64,000 nucleotides of DNA from Candidatus Moranbacteria bacterium GW2011_GWC2_40_12 (lineage in GTDB: Bacteria > Patescibacteria > Paceibacteria > Moranbacterales > UBA11712). This document shows, piece by piece, positions 32,259 to 40,337 of this stretch. The position numbers and the translations under genes were made by a program. Every line of letters begins with the position of its first letter. The stretch's first letter is position 1. The notes under the pieces are model-generated. The model saw only the letters and a list, made by a program, of their open reading frames with translations, had not been told where the DNA came from and searched no databases. Location: positions 35,049 through 99,048 of the forward strand of contig LBYD01000004.1 in the NCBI GenBank assembly GCA_000995965.1, given 5' to 3'.

Positions 32259-33055
32259 TGAGAAAATATCTGGCCGTAATCAAGGCCGAATGGCAAAGGC
32301 AGATGACTTATCGGGTCAACCAATTCACCTTCAGAATTGGCAACGTCTTTGAAATTCTGGTTCAGATCCTTATTTGGACGGCTATCTTCCAAAATGTTCA
32401 AGTTATCAGAGGATATAATTATAAAGAAATGATGACGTATATCCTGATTGGCTGGCTGCTTTCAATGCTCATGCAAAATTATGGGTTTGAGAATATTATT
32501 TCCGGCCATATTGAAGAAGGAAAGCTTTCAAACTTTATTTCGAAGCCAATCAACTACATAAAATATCTGATAACCCTTTCGATTGGCCGTTGCAGTTTCA
32601 CGGTGGCTGTGGCTTTTGGGATGAATGTTGTCCTCCTTTTTTTGTTCAGGCATTATTTTATATTGTCAAAAGATCCTTTGATGTGGGCAGTTCTTGTCGC
32701 GATGGTTTTGGCGGGATATTTTATCAATTTGTTTATCTCAATTCTGGTGGGATTCACTTCTTTTTGGACGGTTGATAACCATGGGATATTTTATTCAATC
32801 AATACCTTGGCAAAATTTTTGTCAGGCAACTATTTTCCGATAAACATCCTGCCGGCGGCTTTTTTGAATTTTTCACTGGCTTTGCCGTTTGTCTACACTT
32901 TTTATTTTCCCGCTCAGCTCTATCTTGGAAAAATTTCAATCCGCCAGGGCTTGGTTGGACTGGGCGTTGAAATCGCTTGGCTTGCGTTTTTATATCTGGT
33001 AATCAATTGGGTTTGGAAGTTGGGACTCAAGAAATTTGAAAGCGTGGGAATATGA
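32258..33055 (+). CDS. ABC-2-type exporter permease (DUF990-like), first subunit
   Basis: This 265-residue protein has about six membrane helices and begins MRKYLAVIKAEWQRQMTYR, the family's amphipathic start. GHIEEGKLSNFISKPINYIKYL and LYLGKISIRQGL are conserved in this ABC-2 group. The start is a GTG inside the second arm of an inverted repeat. It is about 35-45% identical by eye to the next gene, indicating a duplicated pair that forms a heterodimeric pore with the ATPase at 33927. The exported substrate is unknown. Confidence 0.82.
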   Translation: MRKYLAVIKAEWQRQMTYRVNQFTFRIGNVFEILVQILIWTAIFQNVQVIRGYNYKEMMTYILIGWLLSMLMQNYGFENIISGHIEEGKLSNFISKPINYIKYLITLSIGRCSFTVAVAFGMNVVLLFLFRHYFILSKDPLMWAVLVAMVLAGYFINLFISILVGFTSFWTVDNHGIFYSINTLAKFLSGNYFPINILPAAFLNFSLALPFVYTFYFPAQLYLGKISIRQGLVGLGVEIAWLAFLYLVINWVWKLGLKKFESVGI

Positions 33056-33112
33056 CAAGCCCACCCTAACCCCCTCCTTGGCAAGGAGAGGGAAACAGAG
33101 AAGACTATTTTT

Positions 33113-33910
33113 ATGAAAAAATACTGGCACATCATCACAAACGAAATTCAGCGGCAGTTCACCTATCGGGCGAGCATTGCGGCGTATGCTTTTGGCAACA
33201 TCGCGGAACTTGTCGCGCTCGCCGTAATTTGGACGATTGTGTATAAAAACGTTGACGCAATCAAAGGTTACTCCGTGAATGAAATGATCAGCTACGTCGT
33301 TTTTGCCTGGTTTTTTTCATTTCTCACGACGACATACGCTTTCGAGACGAATGTGGCGCAAGACATCCACCAGGGAACGCTCTCGAATCTCTTGTTGAAG
33401 CCGCAGAGCTATATCCGGTATATGATGGCGGTTGCCACGGGCCGGATCACCATTGCCTTTTTAATTGTCTTGGTTCAGGGCGCCCTTGTTTTTTCTTTTT
33501 TTCGGAACAGCCTTATTTTTTCTTTGGACTTTCCAACGATAATTTTGCTCCTTTGCATGCTGGTCGCGACCTATTTCATCAATCTATTTTTATCAATTAT
33601 CATCGGTTTCATCGCTTTTTGGACGATGGAGATCAATGGGACGTATTATTCCCTCAAAGTCTTTTCGCGCTTCATGTCTGGAACATTTTTCCCAATCGGC
33701 CTCCTGCCGGCGTTTTTTATGAAGGCGAGTTTCTTTTTACCGTTCGTTTACACAATTTACATTCCGGTCCAGCTATATCTCGGAAAAATAAGCTTCGCGG
33801 AAGGGCTGCGGGGACTCGCGATGGAAATTCTGTGGCTGGTCGGGCTATATGCTATTATAAAAATAGTCTGGCGGGCGGGACTTAGGAAATATGAGAGTGT
33901 TGGAATATAA
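33113..33910 (+). CDS. ABC-2-type exporter permease (DUF990-like), second subunit
   Basis: This protein is also 265 residues, with the same helix pattern and the same landmarks as the preceding permease: IDAIKGYSVNEMISY-like, HQGTLSNLLLKPQSYIRYM, VYTIYIPVQLYLGKISF and a C-terminus closing RKYESVGI (KKFESVGI in the paralogue). The 57-base gap between them contains a CTCCTTGGCAAGGAG palindrome. It should pair with the first permease. Confidence 0.82.
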   Translation: MKKYWHIITNEIQRQFTYRASIAAYAFGNIAELVALAVIWTIVYKNVDAIKGYSVNEMISYVVFAWFFSFLTTTYAFETNVAQDIHQGTLSNLLLKPQSYIRYMMAVATGRITIAFLIVLVQGALVFSFFRNSLIFSLDFPTIILLLCMLVATYFINLFLSIIIGFIAFWTMEINGTYYSLKVFSRFMSGTFFPIGLLPAFFMKASFFLPFVYTIYIPVQLYLGKISFAEGLRGLAMEILWLVGLYAIIKIVWRAGLRKYESVGI

Positions 33911-33926
33911 AAATTTTCAAAATATT

Positions 33927-34910
33927 ATGCTCATTATCAAAGTCAGCAATCTAAGCAAGACTTACGAATACTACAAAAAACAACTTGGGGTTTGGGCTTC
34001 AGTGAAAGGTCTCTTTCGTCGCGAAAAACTGCACAAAGAAGCCGTGAAGGAAATCAATTTTTCAATCGAAGAAGGGGAATTGGTTGGTTTTTTGGGGCCC
34101 AATGGCGCGGGGAAGACAACGACGCTCAAGATGCTTTCGGGGATTCTTTATCCAACCAGCGGGGAGGCTAAAGTGCTGGGATACACTCCTTGGAAGAGGC
34201 AGCCGGAATACCAAAAGCAATTTGCGCTCGTGATGGGGCAGAAAAACCAGCTTTGGTGGGATCTTCCGGCGATGGAAAGTTTCATCTTGAACAAAGAAAT
34301 ATATGAAGTTTCGGACGCGGACTTCAAAGAAAATCTGGATGAACTTGTCGAACTTCTCGATATCAAAGACATTCTCGATGTGCAGGTGCGAAAACTTTCT
34401 TTGGGTCAAAGGATGAAATGTGAGTTGGTGGCAGCTCTCTTGCATAAGCCGAAAGTTTTGTTTTTGGACGAGCCGACGATCGGCCTTGATGTCGTGGCGC
34501 AAAAAAATATTCGGGACTTCATCAAACAGTATAACCAAAAAAACAAGACGACGATTATTCTCACTTCGCACTATATGGAAGACGTGAAAGAGCTTTGTAA
34601 ACGGGTGATCATCATTGAAGAGGGGAAGATCGGATATGACGGCGATCTGGCGAGACTCATTGAAAAATACGCGCCGTATAAAGTTCTGAAAATCACTTTT
34701 GAAGGGGAGGGAGTAAAAGAAGTAGATATTCGTGAATTTGGAGAAATGCATCAGTTTGCGCCGCATAGCATCACTTTGCGCGTCCCGCGTGAGAAAGCGA
34801 AAAACGTGGCGCGGGATATTTTGTCTTCCAATCTTCCGGTTGATGACATCTTGATCGATGAAGTGGATATTTCAGACGTGGTGAGGAAAATTTTCAGTAA
34901 TGGAAATTAA
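33927..34910 (+). CDS. ABC transporter ATP-binding protein
   Basis: I start at the ATG at 33927 (MLIIKVSNLSKTYEYY), about 327 residues. Walker A is GPNGAGKTT, the signature is LSLGQRMK (Q-variant of LSGGQ), Walker B is VLFLDEPTIGLD, and the switch histidine is in LTSHYMED. The long N-terminal insert before Walker A and a C-terminal domain of about 80 residues are typical of ATPases paired with DUF990 permeases. It energises the exporter formed by the two upstream genes. Confidence 0.92.
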   Translation: MLIIKVSNLSKTYEYYKKQLGVWASVKGLFRREKLHKEAVKEINFSIEEGELVGFLGPNGAGKTTTLKMLSGILYPTSGEAKVLGYTPWKRQPEYQKQFALVMGQKNQLWWDLPAMESFILNKEIYEVSDADFKENLDELVELLDIKDILDVQVRKLSLGQRMKCELVAALLHKPKVLFLDEPTIGLDVVAQKNIRDFIKQYNQKNKTTIILTSHYMEDVKELCKRVIIIEEGKIGYDGDLARLIEKYAPYKVLKITFEGEGVKEVDIREFGEMHQFAPHSITLRVPREKAKNVARDILSSNLPVDDILIDEVDISDVVRKIFSNGN

Positions 34911-34930
34911 CAGTTTTTGGTGAGTATTTT

Positions 34931-34960
34931 AAAAGGACAGACTCTGGAGTCTGCCCTTTT
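34931..34960. terminator. Bidirectional intrinsic terminator
   Basis: AAAAGGACAGACTC and GAGTCTGCCCTTTT form a 14-bp stem with one mismatch and an A/T run on each side. It lies between the convergent ABC operon and the minus-strand gene at 34990. Confidence 0.85.
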
Positions 34961-34989
34961 GATAATGCGTGCAAATTTAGGGATCTTTT

Positions 34990-35262
34990 TTAGAATCCCA
35001 GGGTATCGGCAATCACTGAGAACGATCCGATGGCTCCAAAAAAAGCCAGTACACCCCCGATTGCGCAAATTCCCTCCCTTGTATCTTGGCTCGCTATCTC
35101 GGGCGGAAGAAAATATGCTCCCAATATGAGAAGAATTGCAAGCCAGAACCCAAAGAACATTAAGAAGCCAGGATGGCCTATTTTGACTAATACTACTATG
35201 CCAAAAAGGCTCAGGGAAAATACAATTGCTGTAATTATCAGCCAACTTGTAAATAGATCCAT
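34990..35262 (-). CDS. Small membrane protein, three helices
   Basis: This 90-residue hydrophobic protein has helices at about 5-27, 33-50 and 65-87, with a short loop PPEIASQDTREG. No family recognised. It is monocistronic between the ABC operon and elp3, and its upstream region (35263-35360) reads GAGGAGAAAACAG directly before the ATG on the minus strand, a good ribosome-binding site. Confidence 0.65.
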   Translation of the reverse strand: MDLFTSWLIITAIVFSLSLFGIVVLVKIGHPGFLMFFGFWLAILLILGAYFLPPEIASQDTREGICAIGGVLAFFGAIGSFSVIADTLGF

Positions 35263-35360
35263 GCTGTTTTCTCCTCTTCGCCTATTGGCAAATACTTTGC
35301 TCTATCTATGTGAAATTCGAGCTTATTATTATATAAGATAAAGATTGGTTTGTCAAATAT

Positions 35361-37010
35361 CTACTTCTTTTCTATTTTTTCCATATAAGTATCTTTTAGT
35401 TTATATCCCAACTTCCGATAATATTCCCTGACGCCAATTCCCGCGATGACGGAAATATTTTGGCAACCGAATTCTACGCGCGCAATTTTTTCGGCTTCTT
35501 TGATTAACTTCTTTCCAAGCCCCGCGTGTTGGGGGGATTTTTTGTCGCGGGATTTGAGGTTCAGAAGCTTTCCGTAAGTGTGGACTTCACGGATGATGGC
35601 GGTGTGTTTGAAGTTTCCAAGACTTAGTCTTGGAAAATTAATAATTCGCAAGCGGAGCAGAGAATAAAGTTTTTTGTGATCCGGCGAGACATATTCCAGG
35701 AAGATTTCTTTTCCGCCAGACGCGTTGTAGTCTATCCGGCGCAGGATGATATCATCTTTAGCCGTATAATTTCCTCGTATTTCTCGACATCTGATGCAGT
35801 GGCATTCAACACCTTTATTTTGAATAATCTGCCGAAGGTTGGAAATATTCGGCCCGGCGGCGATGGAGCTTTCGGGAATATCGCGAATAAGTCTTGAGAT
35901 TCTGACATACGGCGGAATAATTTGCTTGATCTCCGAAATTAATTTTTCTGCCCTGGCGTTGGTCAGCGCTTCGTATTCTCCTTTTTTCCATAAACTATAC
36001 AAAGCCGAATTTCGGGTGACGACGCAAGGATATATTTTCACGAGGTCCGGCTGGAAAGCGGGATTCGAAAATATTTCTTTGAACATTTCAAGATCTTTTT
36101 TGAAACTGCTGCCGAGAAGTCCGGGCATCATATGATAGCTGACCTTGAAACCGGCGTCTTTCAAGAGTTTTGTCGCTTTGATTGTTTGCTGGACTGCGTG
36201 CCCGCGGCGGTTTTTTTTGAGCACATCACCAAAAATGCTTTGGACGCCGATTTCAACACGAGTTGCTCCGAGTTCACGATAAAACTCTATTTCTTTTTCA
36301 TCCAGCGTGTCGGGGCGAGTTTCGAGGGTGAGGCCAATTACTCTATGCTTTGCTTTCTCATTACGCATTTGTTCTTTTTGCAAACCATGGATGATTGGCT
36401 TTTTTTTGCCCGCCGAAGCCTTGGCGAAGGCTGGCGTTGCCTTTTTTGCTATTGGATAATCGTTGGCCGCTCGGTAGCATTCAGTAATAAAGTTATACTG
36501 ATATTTTTTTGGCAGGTCGGAGAATGTTCCTCCCATAACAATCAGTTCTATTTTTTCGATATCATGGCCGTTTATTTCGAGTGCCCGCAGGCGTTTTTGA
36601 ACCTGATTGTATGGATTGAAATTCACGGTGATGGCGCGCATCACGGCTGGTTCATTCGAAAGATAGCTTTTGGGCATATCCTTTTCGGTCGGGCAATAGA
36701 GGCACTTTCCGCGGCAGGGATATTGTTTAGTCAGTACGGCCACGACAGCCACGCCAGAAAGAGTGCGGATGTTTTTTGATTTAAGTATTTTTTTTAGCAA
36801 TAAAAGATCGGCTTTTTTCCTCCCAAGAGCTAAGCTCCCGGAATTTCCCAAAGCCAAGCTTTGTTCATAAAAATCCCGAATGTCGGCGTTGCGGGGAGTG
36901 GTTGCGCCGAAGCGGCCGCAGATTTCTTTTTTGAGTGCTTCAAAAGCTTCCGCAGATTTGATTTTTCTCCGGATTGATTCTTTAATGATGGTAGCGAATA
37001 ACTCATTCAT
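35361..37010 (-). CDS. Elp3-family radical SAM/acetyltransferase (tRNA wobble uridine modification)
   Basis: This 549-residue protein has the radical SAM cluster motif CRGKCLYCPTEKDMPKSY, LELRP-type core strands (TLETRPDTLDEKEIEFYRELG), and a C-terminal GNAT domain (HAGLGKKLIKEAEKIA). Bacterial Elp3 makes carboxymethyl-type modifications at U34 without a partner complex. Three in-frame palindromic insertions are visible: residues 50-69 (QSLALGNSGSLALG), 192-200 (FAKASAGKK) and about 459-466 (FPRLSLGNF). Catalytic motifs are untouched. Divergent from the methyltransferase at 37068. Confidence 0.92.
   Translation of the reverse strand: MNELFATIIKESIRRKIKSAEAFEALKKEICGRFGATTPRNADIRDFYEQSLALGNSGSLALGRKKADLLLLKKILKSKNIRTLSGVAVVAVLTKQYPCRGKCLYCPTEKDMPKSYLSNEPAVMRAITVNFNPYNQVQKRLRALEINGHDIEKIELIVMGGTFSDLPKKYQYNFITECYRAANDYPIAKKATPAFAKASAGKKKPIIHGLQKEQMRNEKAKHRVIGLTLETRPDTLDEKEIEFYRELGATRVEIGVQSIFGDVLKKNRRGHAVQQTIKATKLLKDAGFKVSYHMMPGLLGSSFKKDLEMFKEIFSNPAFQPDLVKIYPCVVTRNSALYSLWKKGEYEALTNARAEKLISEIKQIIPPYVRISRLIRDIPESSIAAGPNISNLRQIIQNKGVECHCIRCREIRGNYTAKDDIILRRIDYNASGGKEIFLEYVSPDHKKLYSLLRLRIINFPRLSLGNFKHTAIIREVHTYGKLLNLKSRDKKSPQHAGLGKKLIKEAEKIARVEFGCQNISVIAGIGVREYYRKLGYKLKDTYMEKIEKK
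36803..36862 (-). repeat. 60-bp two-stem palindromic element inside elp3
   Basis: Arms AAAGATCGGCTTT and AAAGCCAAGCTTT are imperfect complements. The core holds GAGCTAAGCTC. It is a multiple of three and read in frame. Confidence 0.8.
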
Positions 37011-37019
37011 GCTTTGGTT

Positions 37020-37066
37020 ATCCTAACATTCAATGTTGGGGAAACCCCAATATTGAATGTTAGGAT
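37020..37066. repeat. 47-bp hairpin between divergent elp3 and methyltransferase genes
   Basis: Two 22-base arms (ATCCTAACATTCAATGTTGGGG and its complement with one mismatch) around AAA. It ends one base before the GTG that I take as the methyltransferase start. A related half-site (AACATCGAATGTTAG) precedes tmk at 40901-40915. Confidence 0.85.
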
Positions 37067-37067
37067 C

Positions 37068-37832
37068 GTGAAAGACAAGGGCACAAAAAAAATATTATCT
37101 GACCTTGAATCCGGTTATGATCTCATTGCCGAAAAGTTCTCTTCAACCCGCGCATTTATGTGGCGGGATTTGGGGTTTGTGAAGGATATGGTAAAACCGG
37201 GGGATAGAGTGTTGGATTTTGGTTGTGGGAATGGGAGACTGGCGGGATTCTTATTGGGGGAATCGGGGAGAGAGGAGAGATTAGGCAGATATGTTGGGGT
37301 AGATATATCGCAAAAACTGATTGATATTGCCAGTCAAAAGTATTCTAACGAAAAAACGAAATTTATAAAAGTTCACCCTGTTAAATCCACGACGAAAGGT
37401 CGGGGTGCGCCTTTGGCGCAATTTAACAGGGTAAAGCCTTCATCTTTGAGATTACCACTTAAGGATAACCAGTTCGACATTATTTTTTCCATCGCTGTTT
37501 TTCATCATTTTCCGAGCCGAGAATACGCGCTTGAAATCGCAAAAGAATTGCGTCGGGTTTTGAAACCGGGCGGAAAAATTGTCGTCACAGTTTGGAATCT
37601 GTGGCAAAAACAATTTTTAAGGTTCGGCCTTAAAAATCTAAAAAGGTCGGATCTTGAGAGTAAATCGGACTGGAGAAGTTTTTATATTCCTTTCAAAGCC
37701 GGAGAAAAAGTATTTCGGCGCTATCACCATCCTTTCAAGATAGGGGAACTAAATAGTCTCATGAATGAAGCCGGCTTCAAAACGAGGAGAACAAAAGAGG
37801 GGTGGAATCTGGTTTATATCGGAAGAAAATAA
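37068..37832 (+). CDS. Class I SAM-dependent methyltransferase
   Basis: I start at the GTG at 37068 (VKDKGTKKILSDLESGYDLIA), about 254 residues. The frame is open back to a TTG at 37014, but that stretch is the hairpin. VLDFGCGNGRLAGFL is motif I, VGVDISQKLIDIA the acidic strand, and IAVFHHFPSREYAL motif III. Two palindromic elements are read in frame: residues 103-122 (KSTTKGRGAPLAQF) and about 184-196 (RFGLKNLKRSDLE). Family relatives act on tRNA or small molecules, and the target is open. Confidence 0.8.
   Translation: MKDKGTKKILSDLESGYDLIAEKFSSTRAFMWRDLGFVKDMVKPGDRVLDFGCGNGRLAGFLLGESGREERLGRYVGVDISQKLIDIASQKYSNEKTKFIKVHPVKSTTKGRGAPLAQFNRVKPSSLRLPLKDNQFDIIFSIAVFHHFPSREYALEIAKELRRVLKPGGKIVVTVWNLWQKQFLRFGLKNLKRSDLESKSDWRSFYIPFKAGEKVFRRYHHPFKIGELNSLMNEAGFKTRRTKEGWNLVYIGRK
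37375..37432 (+). repeat. 58-bp palindromic element in a methyltransferase gene
   Basis: ACCCTGTTAAAT and ATTTAACAGGGT are perfect 12-bp arms. The core has its own stems CGAC/GTCG and TGCGCC/GGCGCA. It is a different family from the AAAGCTTGGCTTT elements. Confidence 0.85.
37619..37655 (+). repeat. Short palindromic element in a methyltransferase gene
   Basis: AAGGTTCGGCCTT and AAGGTCGGATCTT surround an 11-base AT-rich loop. Same form as the intergenic copy at 23235. Confidence 0.75.
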
Positions 37833-37835
37833 AAA

Positions 37836-37851
37836 AGGGCTGGTCAGGCCC
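37836..37851 (-). terminator. Intrinsic terminator (minus strand)
   Basis: AGGGC and GCCCT form a short stem followed by TTTTTT on the minus strand, 53 bases past the stop of the gene ending at 37904. Confidence 0.65.
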
Positions 37852-37903
37852 TAAACTCGTAACCCTTATTGCCTCCTTAATTAGTTGTGATTAGTTAACA
37901 TGA

Positions 37904-38266
37904 CTATAAAAGGCCGCTTACTTCATTCATGGCCCTTGCCAAAAGATCCATACTCTCCCGGTTTTGAGAGCCTTGCTGGAGCTTCATTACCGAGAAATAT
38001 ATTTCCCTAAACAAATGGAGAATCCCGTAGATTCCGAGAATGGACCTCTCGTAAGACTCGGCATCATTCTGGTTTTTCGCCGTCCCTGCGAGGTCGGCGA
38101 GCAGATCGGCCCGGGCTACGAGAGCTTCCAGCAGGGGGTTCAGAGAGACAGGAAGAATACTGATGGGAATGGAACCCGCAAGATGGTGCCCAGGCTCGTA
38201 GATCACATTTGCCGGATTCGCACGTTCTTGCTTGATGGCATCAAGGAATTGGCTCAATCCTTTCAT
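37904..38266 (-). CDS. Hypothetical helical protein, 120 residues
   Basis: I choose the ATG at 38266 (MKGLSQFLDAIKQERAN) because TAAGGAGG lies just before it. The frame is open 15 codons further. The protein is predicted mostly helical, with long alanine/leucine-rich amphipathic stretches after about residue 50 (LNPLLEALVARADLLADLAG). No signal peptide, no membrane segment, no family recognised. Single gene with its own terminator. Confidence 0.65.
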   Translation of the reverse strand: MKGLSQFLDAIKQERANPANVIYEPGHHLAGSIPISILPVSLNPLLEALVARADLLADLAGTAKNQNDAESYERSILGIYGILHLFREIYFSVMKLQQGSQNRESMDLLARAMNEVSGLL

Positions 38267-38360
38267 GTGCAACCTCCTTATGAGAGCTATAAATTTACTT
38301 GAAGTTAGCAACGAACTTCAAAGTTGTCAATTATATTAGAAAATATGAGATATTTCGGGC

Positions 38361-38390
38361 TTGACAAAGATAGATAGATAGTGATATAGT
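38361..38390 (+). promoter_or_regulatory. Promoter of the lexA-like gene
   Basis: TTGACA at 38361 and TATAGT at 38385 are 18 bases apart within a GATAGATAGTGATATAGTGATAGTG repeat-like stretch. An imperfect dyad, ACGTATCGTATAACGT, follows at about 38401 and could be the autoregulatory operator. Confidence 0.55.
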
Positions 38391-38450
38391 GATAGTGTAG
38401 ACGTATCGTATAACGTGGAATGTAGAATGCTAATTTTTTAGTTTAGTAAA

Positions 38451-39122
38451 ATGGAAAAAGAATTAACACATAAACAGAATCTAATTCTCGAAACCATCCG
38501 CGAGGTGATTGACGGCGGGCAGGGGAACCCGACGACGTATAAAATCGCGAAGTATCTGCAAAAGAAGGGGATGAAAGACGAGTCGGTGAAAAGCGTCTCG
38601 CAAGTTATCGAATCACTTGAGAAAAAAGATTTGGTGAAGCGGGATGTTTTTCGAAAACTGTATCTCGTCGAAAACGAAAATATGCCGGCCGGACTCGAGG
38701 GAGTTTTTCAGGTTCCAGTTTACGGTCTGGCTTCGGCAGGGGACGCGCTGGCTTTTGCTGAAGACAATATTGACGGCTATCTTCAAATTTCGGAAAGCCT
38801 GATCCGGCCGAGCGCCAAAGCGCAGCTGTTTGCCGTGAAGACACTCGGAGATTCGATGGACAAGGAAGGAATCGGCGACGGAGATTATGTTATTTTTGAA
38901 AAAAAAGACGCCGATTTTGATTTCGACGGAAAAATTGTTGTCGCCATTGTAAACGGCCTCGCGACGATCAAGCGATATCGCAAGCTCGGAAATGGCGTCA
39001 TTGGACTGTTCCCAAGCTCAACGAACAGTTTCCACCAGCCGATCTATATCCACGAATCGGATTCGTTCATGATCGCCGGAGTTTTCAAAAAAGTTTTGCC
39101 GGTGAAATTTGTTAGCTTATAA
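38451..39122 (+). CDS. lexA: LexA-type repressor (S24 autoprotease)
   Basis: This 223-residue protein has an N-terminal winged helix (about 1-75) and an S24 domain. The cleavage site is A96-G97 in YGLASAGDAL. The catalytic serine is S135 in TLGDSMDKEG and the lysine K174 in LATIKRYRK. All self-cleavage elements are intact, so an SOS-like response controlled by RecA filament is expected. The N-terminal domain is more divergent from LexA than the peptidase, so another S24 regulator cannot be excluded. Confidence 0.82.
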   Translation: MEKELTHKQNLILETIREVIDGGQGNPTTYKIAKYLQKKGMKDESVKSVSQVIESLEKKDLVKRDVFRKLYLVENENMPAGLEGVFQVPVYGLASAGDALAFAEDNIDGYLQISESLIRPSAKAQLFAVKTLGDSMDKEGIGDGDYVIFEKKDADFDFDGKIVVAIVNGLATIKRYRKLGNGVIGLFPSSTNSFHQPIYIHESDSFMIAGVFKKVLPVKFVSL

Positions 39123-39124
39123 AA

Positions 39125-39183
39125 AAAGCTTGGCTTTGGGGAATGACGGGAGCTGAGCTCCCGTCAGGAAAAAGGAGAGCTTT
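39125..39183 (-). repeat. 59-bp two-stem palindromic element, one arm decayed
   Basis: The left arm AAAGCTTGGCTTT is intact and the right arm reads AAAGGAGAGCTTT. The inner stem TGACGGGAGCT/AGCTCCCGTCA is perfect. The decayed arm now contains AAAGGAGAG, which resembles a ribosome-binding site 10 bases before the next ATG. Confidence 0.85.
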
Positions 39184-39193
39184 GGAAAAATAT

Positions 39194-39661
39194 ATGAGAC
39201 AAGAATGTTGCAAAAGGTTGCTTCCTGAAGAATGGGACCAAAAAGAAATTGTCTGGCGGGACAAGCCGTTTTATCGCGACAAGTATTGGTCTTTTCTCCA
39301 TGTGCCGTTTGATTTTGGAAAAAAGATTGTTCGAGGGCTGGAGACAATCAAAGAAGCGGGACTTATTTCAGAACAAATGGTGCTTTCAAAGAACGATGGC
39401 CTTTGGGGAGGAGAGATGCTTATTCCGGTAAGCCAGAAAACGGACCGCTTCCAGACGGAGCTGGTGACGGGGAGATTTTTGACGCGTCTTTTTGAAGGAC
39501 ACTACGGCGATATGCGCCGCTGGATCAAAGAAACAAAAAAATACGCCGCCGAAAAAGGTTTCGAAGCCAAAGAGTTTATTTTTTTCTATGCCACCTGTCC
39601 CAAATGCGCCAAGAAATATGGCGACGAAGTGCAGGTGGTGGTGTTTGCGAGAGTGGAGTAA
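39194..39661 (+). CDS. Uncharacterised 155-residue protein
   Basis: Start taken at the ATG at 39194 (MRQECCKRLLPEEWDQKEI). An upstream in-frame ATG lies inside the palindromic element. Features are a central LWGGEMLIPVSQKTD strand pair, an FEGHYGDMRRWIKETKKYA helix and a C-terminal FYATCPKCAKKYGDEVQ with a CPxC-type pair. The layout recalls small GyrI/SOUL-like folds, but I cannot assign a family. No signal peptide. Confidence 0.65.
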   Translation: MRQECCKRLLPEEWDQKEIVWRDKPFYRDKYWSFLHVPFDFGKKIVRGLETIKEAGLISEQMVLSKNDGLWGGEMLIPVSQKTDRFQTELVTGRFLTRLFEGHYGDMRRWIKETKKYAAEKGFEAKEFIFFYATCPKCAKKYGDEVQVVVFARVE

Positions 39662-39748
39662 TTTTGCCTTTTCTTTTGGAAGTCGTTATAATATAAAAGT
39701 ACCGTGGGGGTACTTATTTTTTACTGAATTTAACCTAAAACAAAATCT

Positions 39749-40300
39749 ATGCCTCCAGCATTCAAAAGGCCCAGTTGGGACGCCTATTTCATGGCTCTTG
39801 CGAAACTTGCTGCGTCTCGTTCAACTTGCATTTCGCGTCCAACGGGATGTGTTATTATTCGTGACAAGCAAGTACTTTCAACGGGATACAACGGATCGAT
39901 GCCGGGTGTGCCGCATTGCTCCGATGAAGGGGTATGCTACCGCCGGAGCATCAAGGCGGCGGACGCGGGAAAATACGATTTTTGCCGCAGCATTCACGCG
40001 GAAGCAAACGCCATTGCACTCGCTGCCCGGACCGGGATCAGCGTCGAGGGAGCGACGGCCTATTTCACTCTTTTTCCGTGCTATGTCTGCACGAAACTTT
40101 TGGTGCGCGCCGGAATCCGCGAGATTGTATATGAAATCGGATATGAATCAAAAGACGCCATGCGCGACAAGCACTGGCAGGAAGTGGCCAATGAAGCCAA
40201 TATCCGGATTCGGCAAGTGAAGCTTTCCAAAGATGACAGAAAATGGTTTGAGGGATTTTTGCAGGACGATACGTCGAGGAGAAGAATACCAAGCGAGTAA
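39749..40300 (+). CDS. Deoxycytidylate (dCMP) deaminase family protein
   Basis: This 183-residue zinc deaminase has the HAE motif in SIHAEANAIALAA and PCYVC as the second zinc half-site, preceded by STGYNGSMPGVPHC and an additional His/Cys zinc cluster as in dCMP deaminases. It converts dCMP to dUMP for dTTP synthesis. It lies next to dcd and tmk, forming a pyrimidine-nucleotide group. Confidence 0.88.
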   Translation: MPPAFKRPSWDAYFMALAKLAASRSTCISRPTGCVIIRDKQVLSTGYNGSMPGVPHCSDEGVCYRRSIKAADAGKYDFCRSIHAEANAIALAARTGISVEGATAYFTLFPCYVCTKLLVRAGIREIVYEIGYESKDAMRDKHWQEVANEANIRIRQVKLSKDDRKWFEGFLQDDTSRRRIPSE

Positions 40301-40302
40301 GT

Positions 40303-40334
40303 CACATAACACATAACACATAACACATAACACA
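40303..40334 (+). repeat. Tandem 8-bp repeat ACATAACA
   Basis: Four consecutive copies of an 8-bp CACATAAC unit lie between the deaminase and dcd genes. A simple repeat that could change copy number in the dcd leader. Confidence 0.85.
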
Positions 40335-40337
40335 AAT

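Noticed and set aside
37014..37067. N-terminal extension of the methyltransferase from a TTG.
   Set aside because: The 18 codons are one arm plus loop and second arm of a hairpin. A GTG with family-like sequence follows directly.
39143..39193. Upstream ATG for the 155-residue protein.
   Set aside because: That ATG lies inside the palindromic element. The next in-frame ATG is 10 bases after a ribosome-binding-like sequence.
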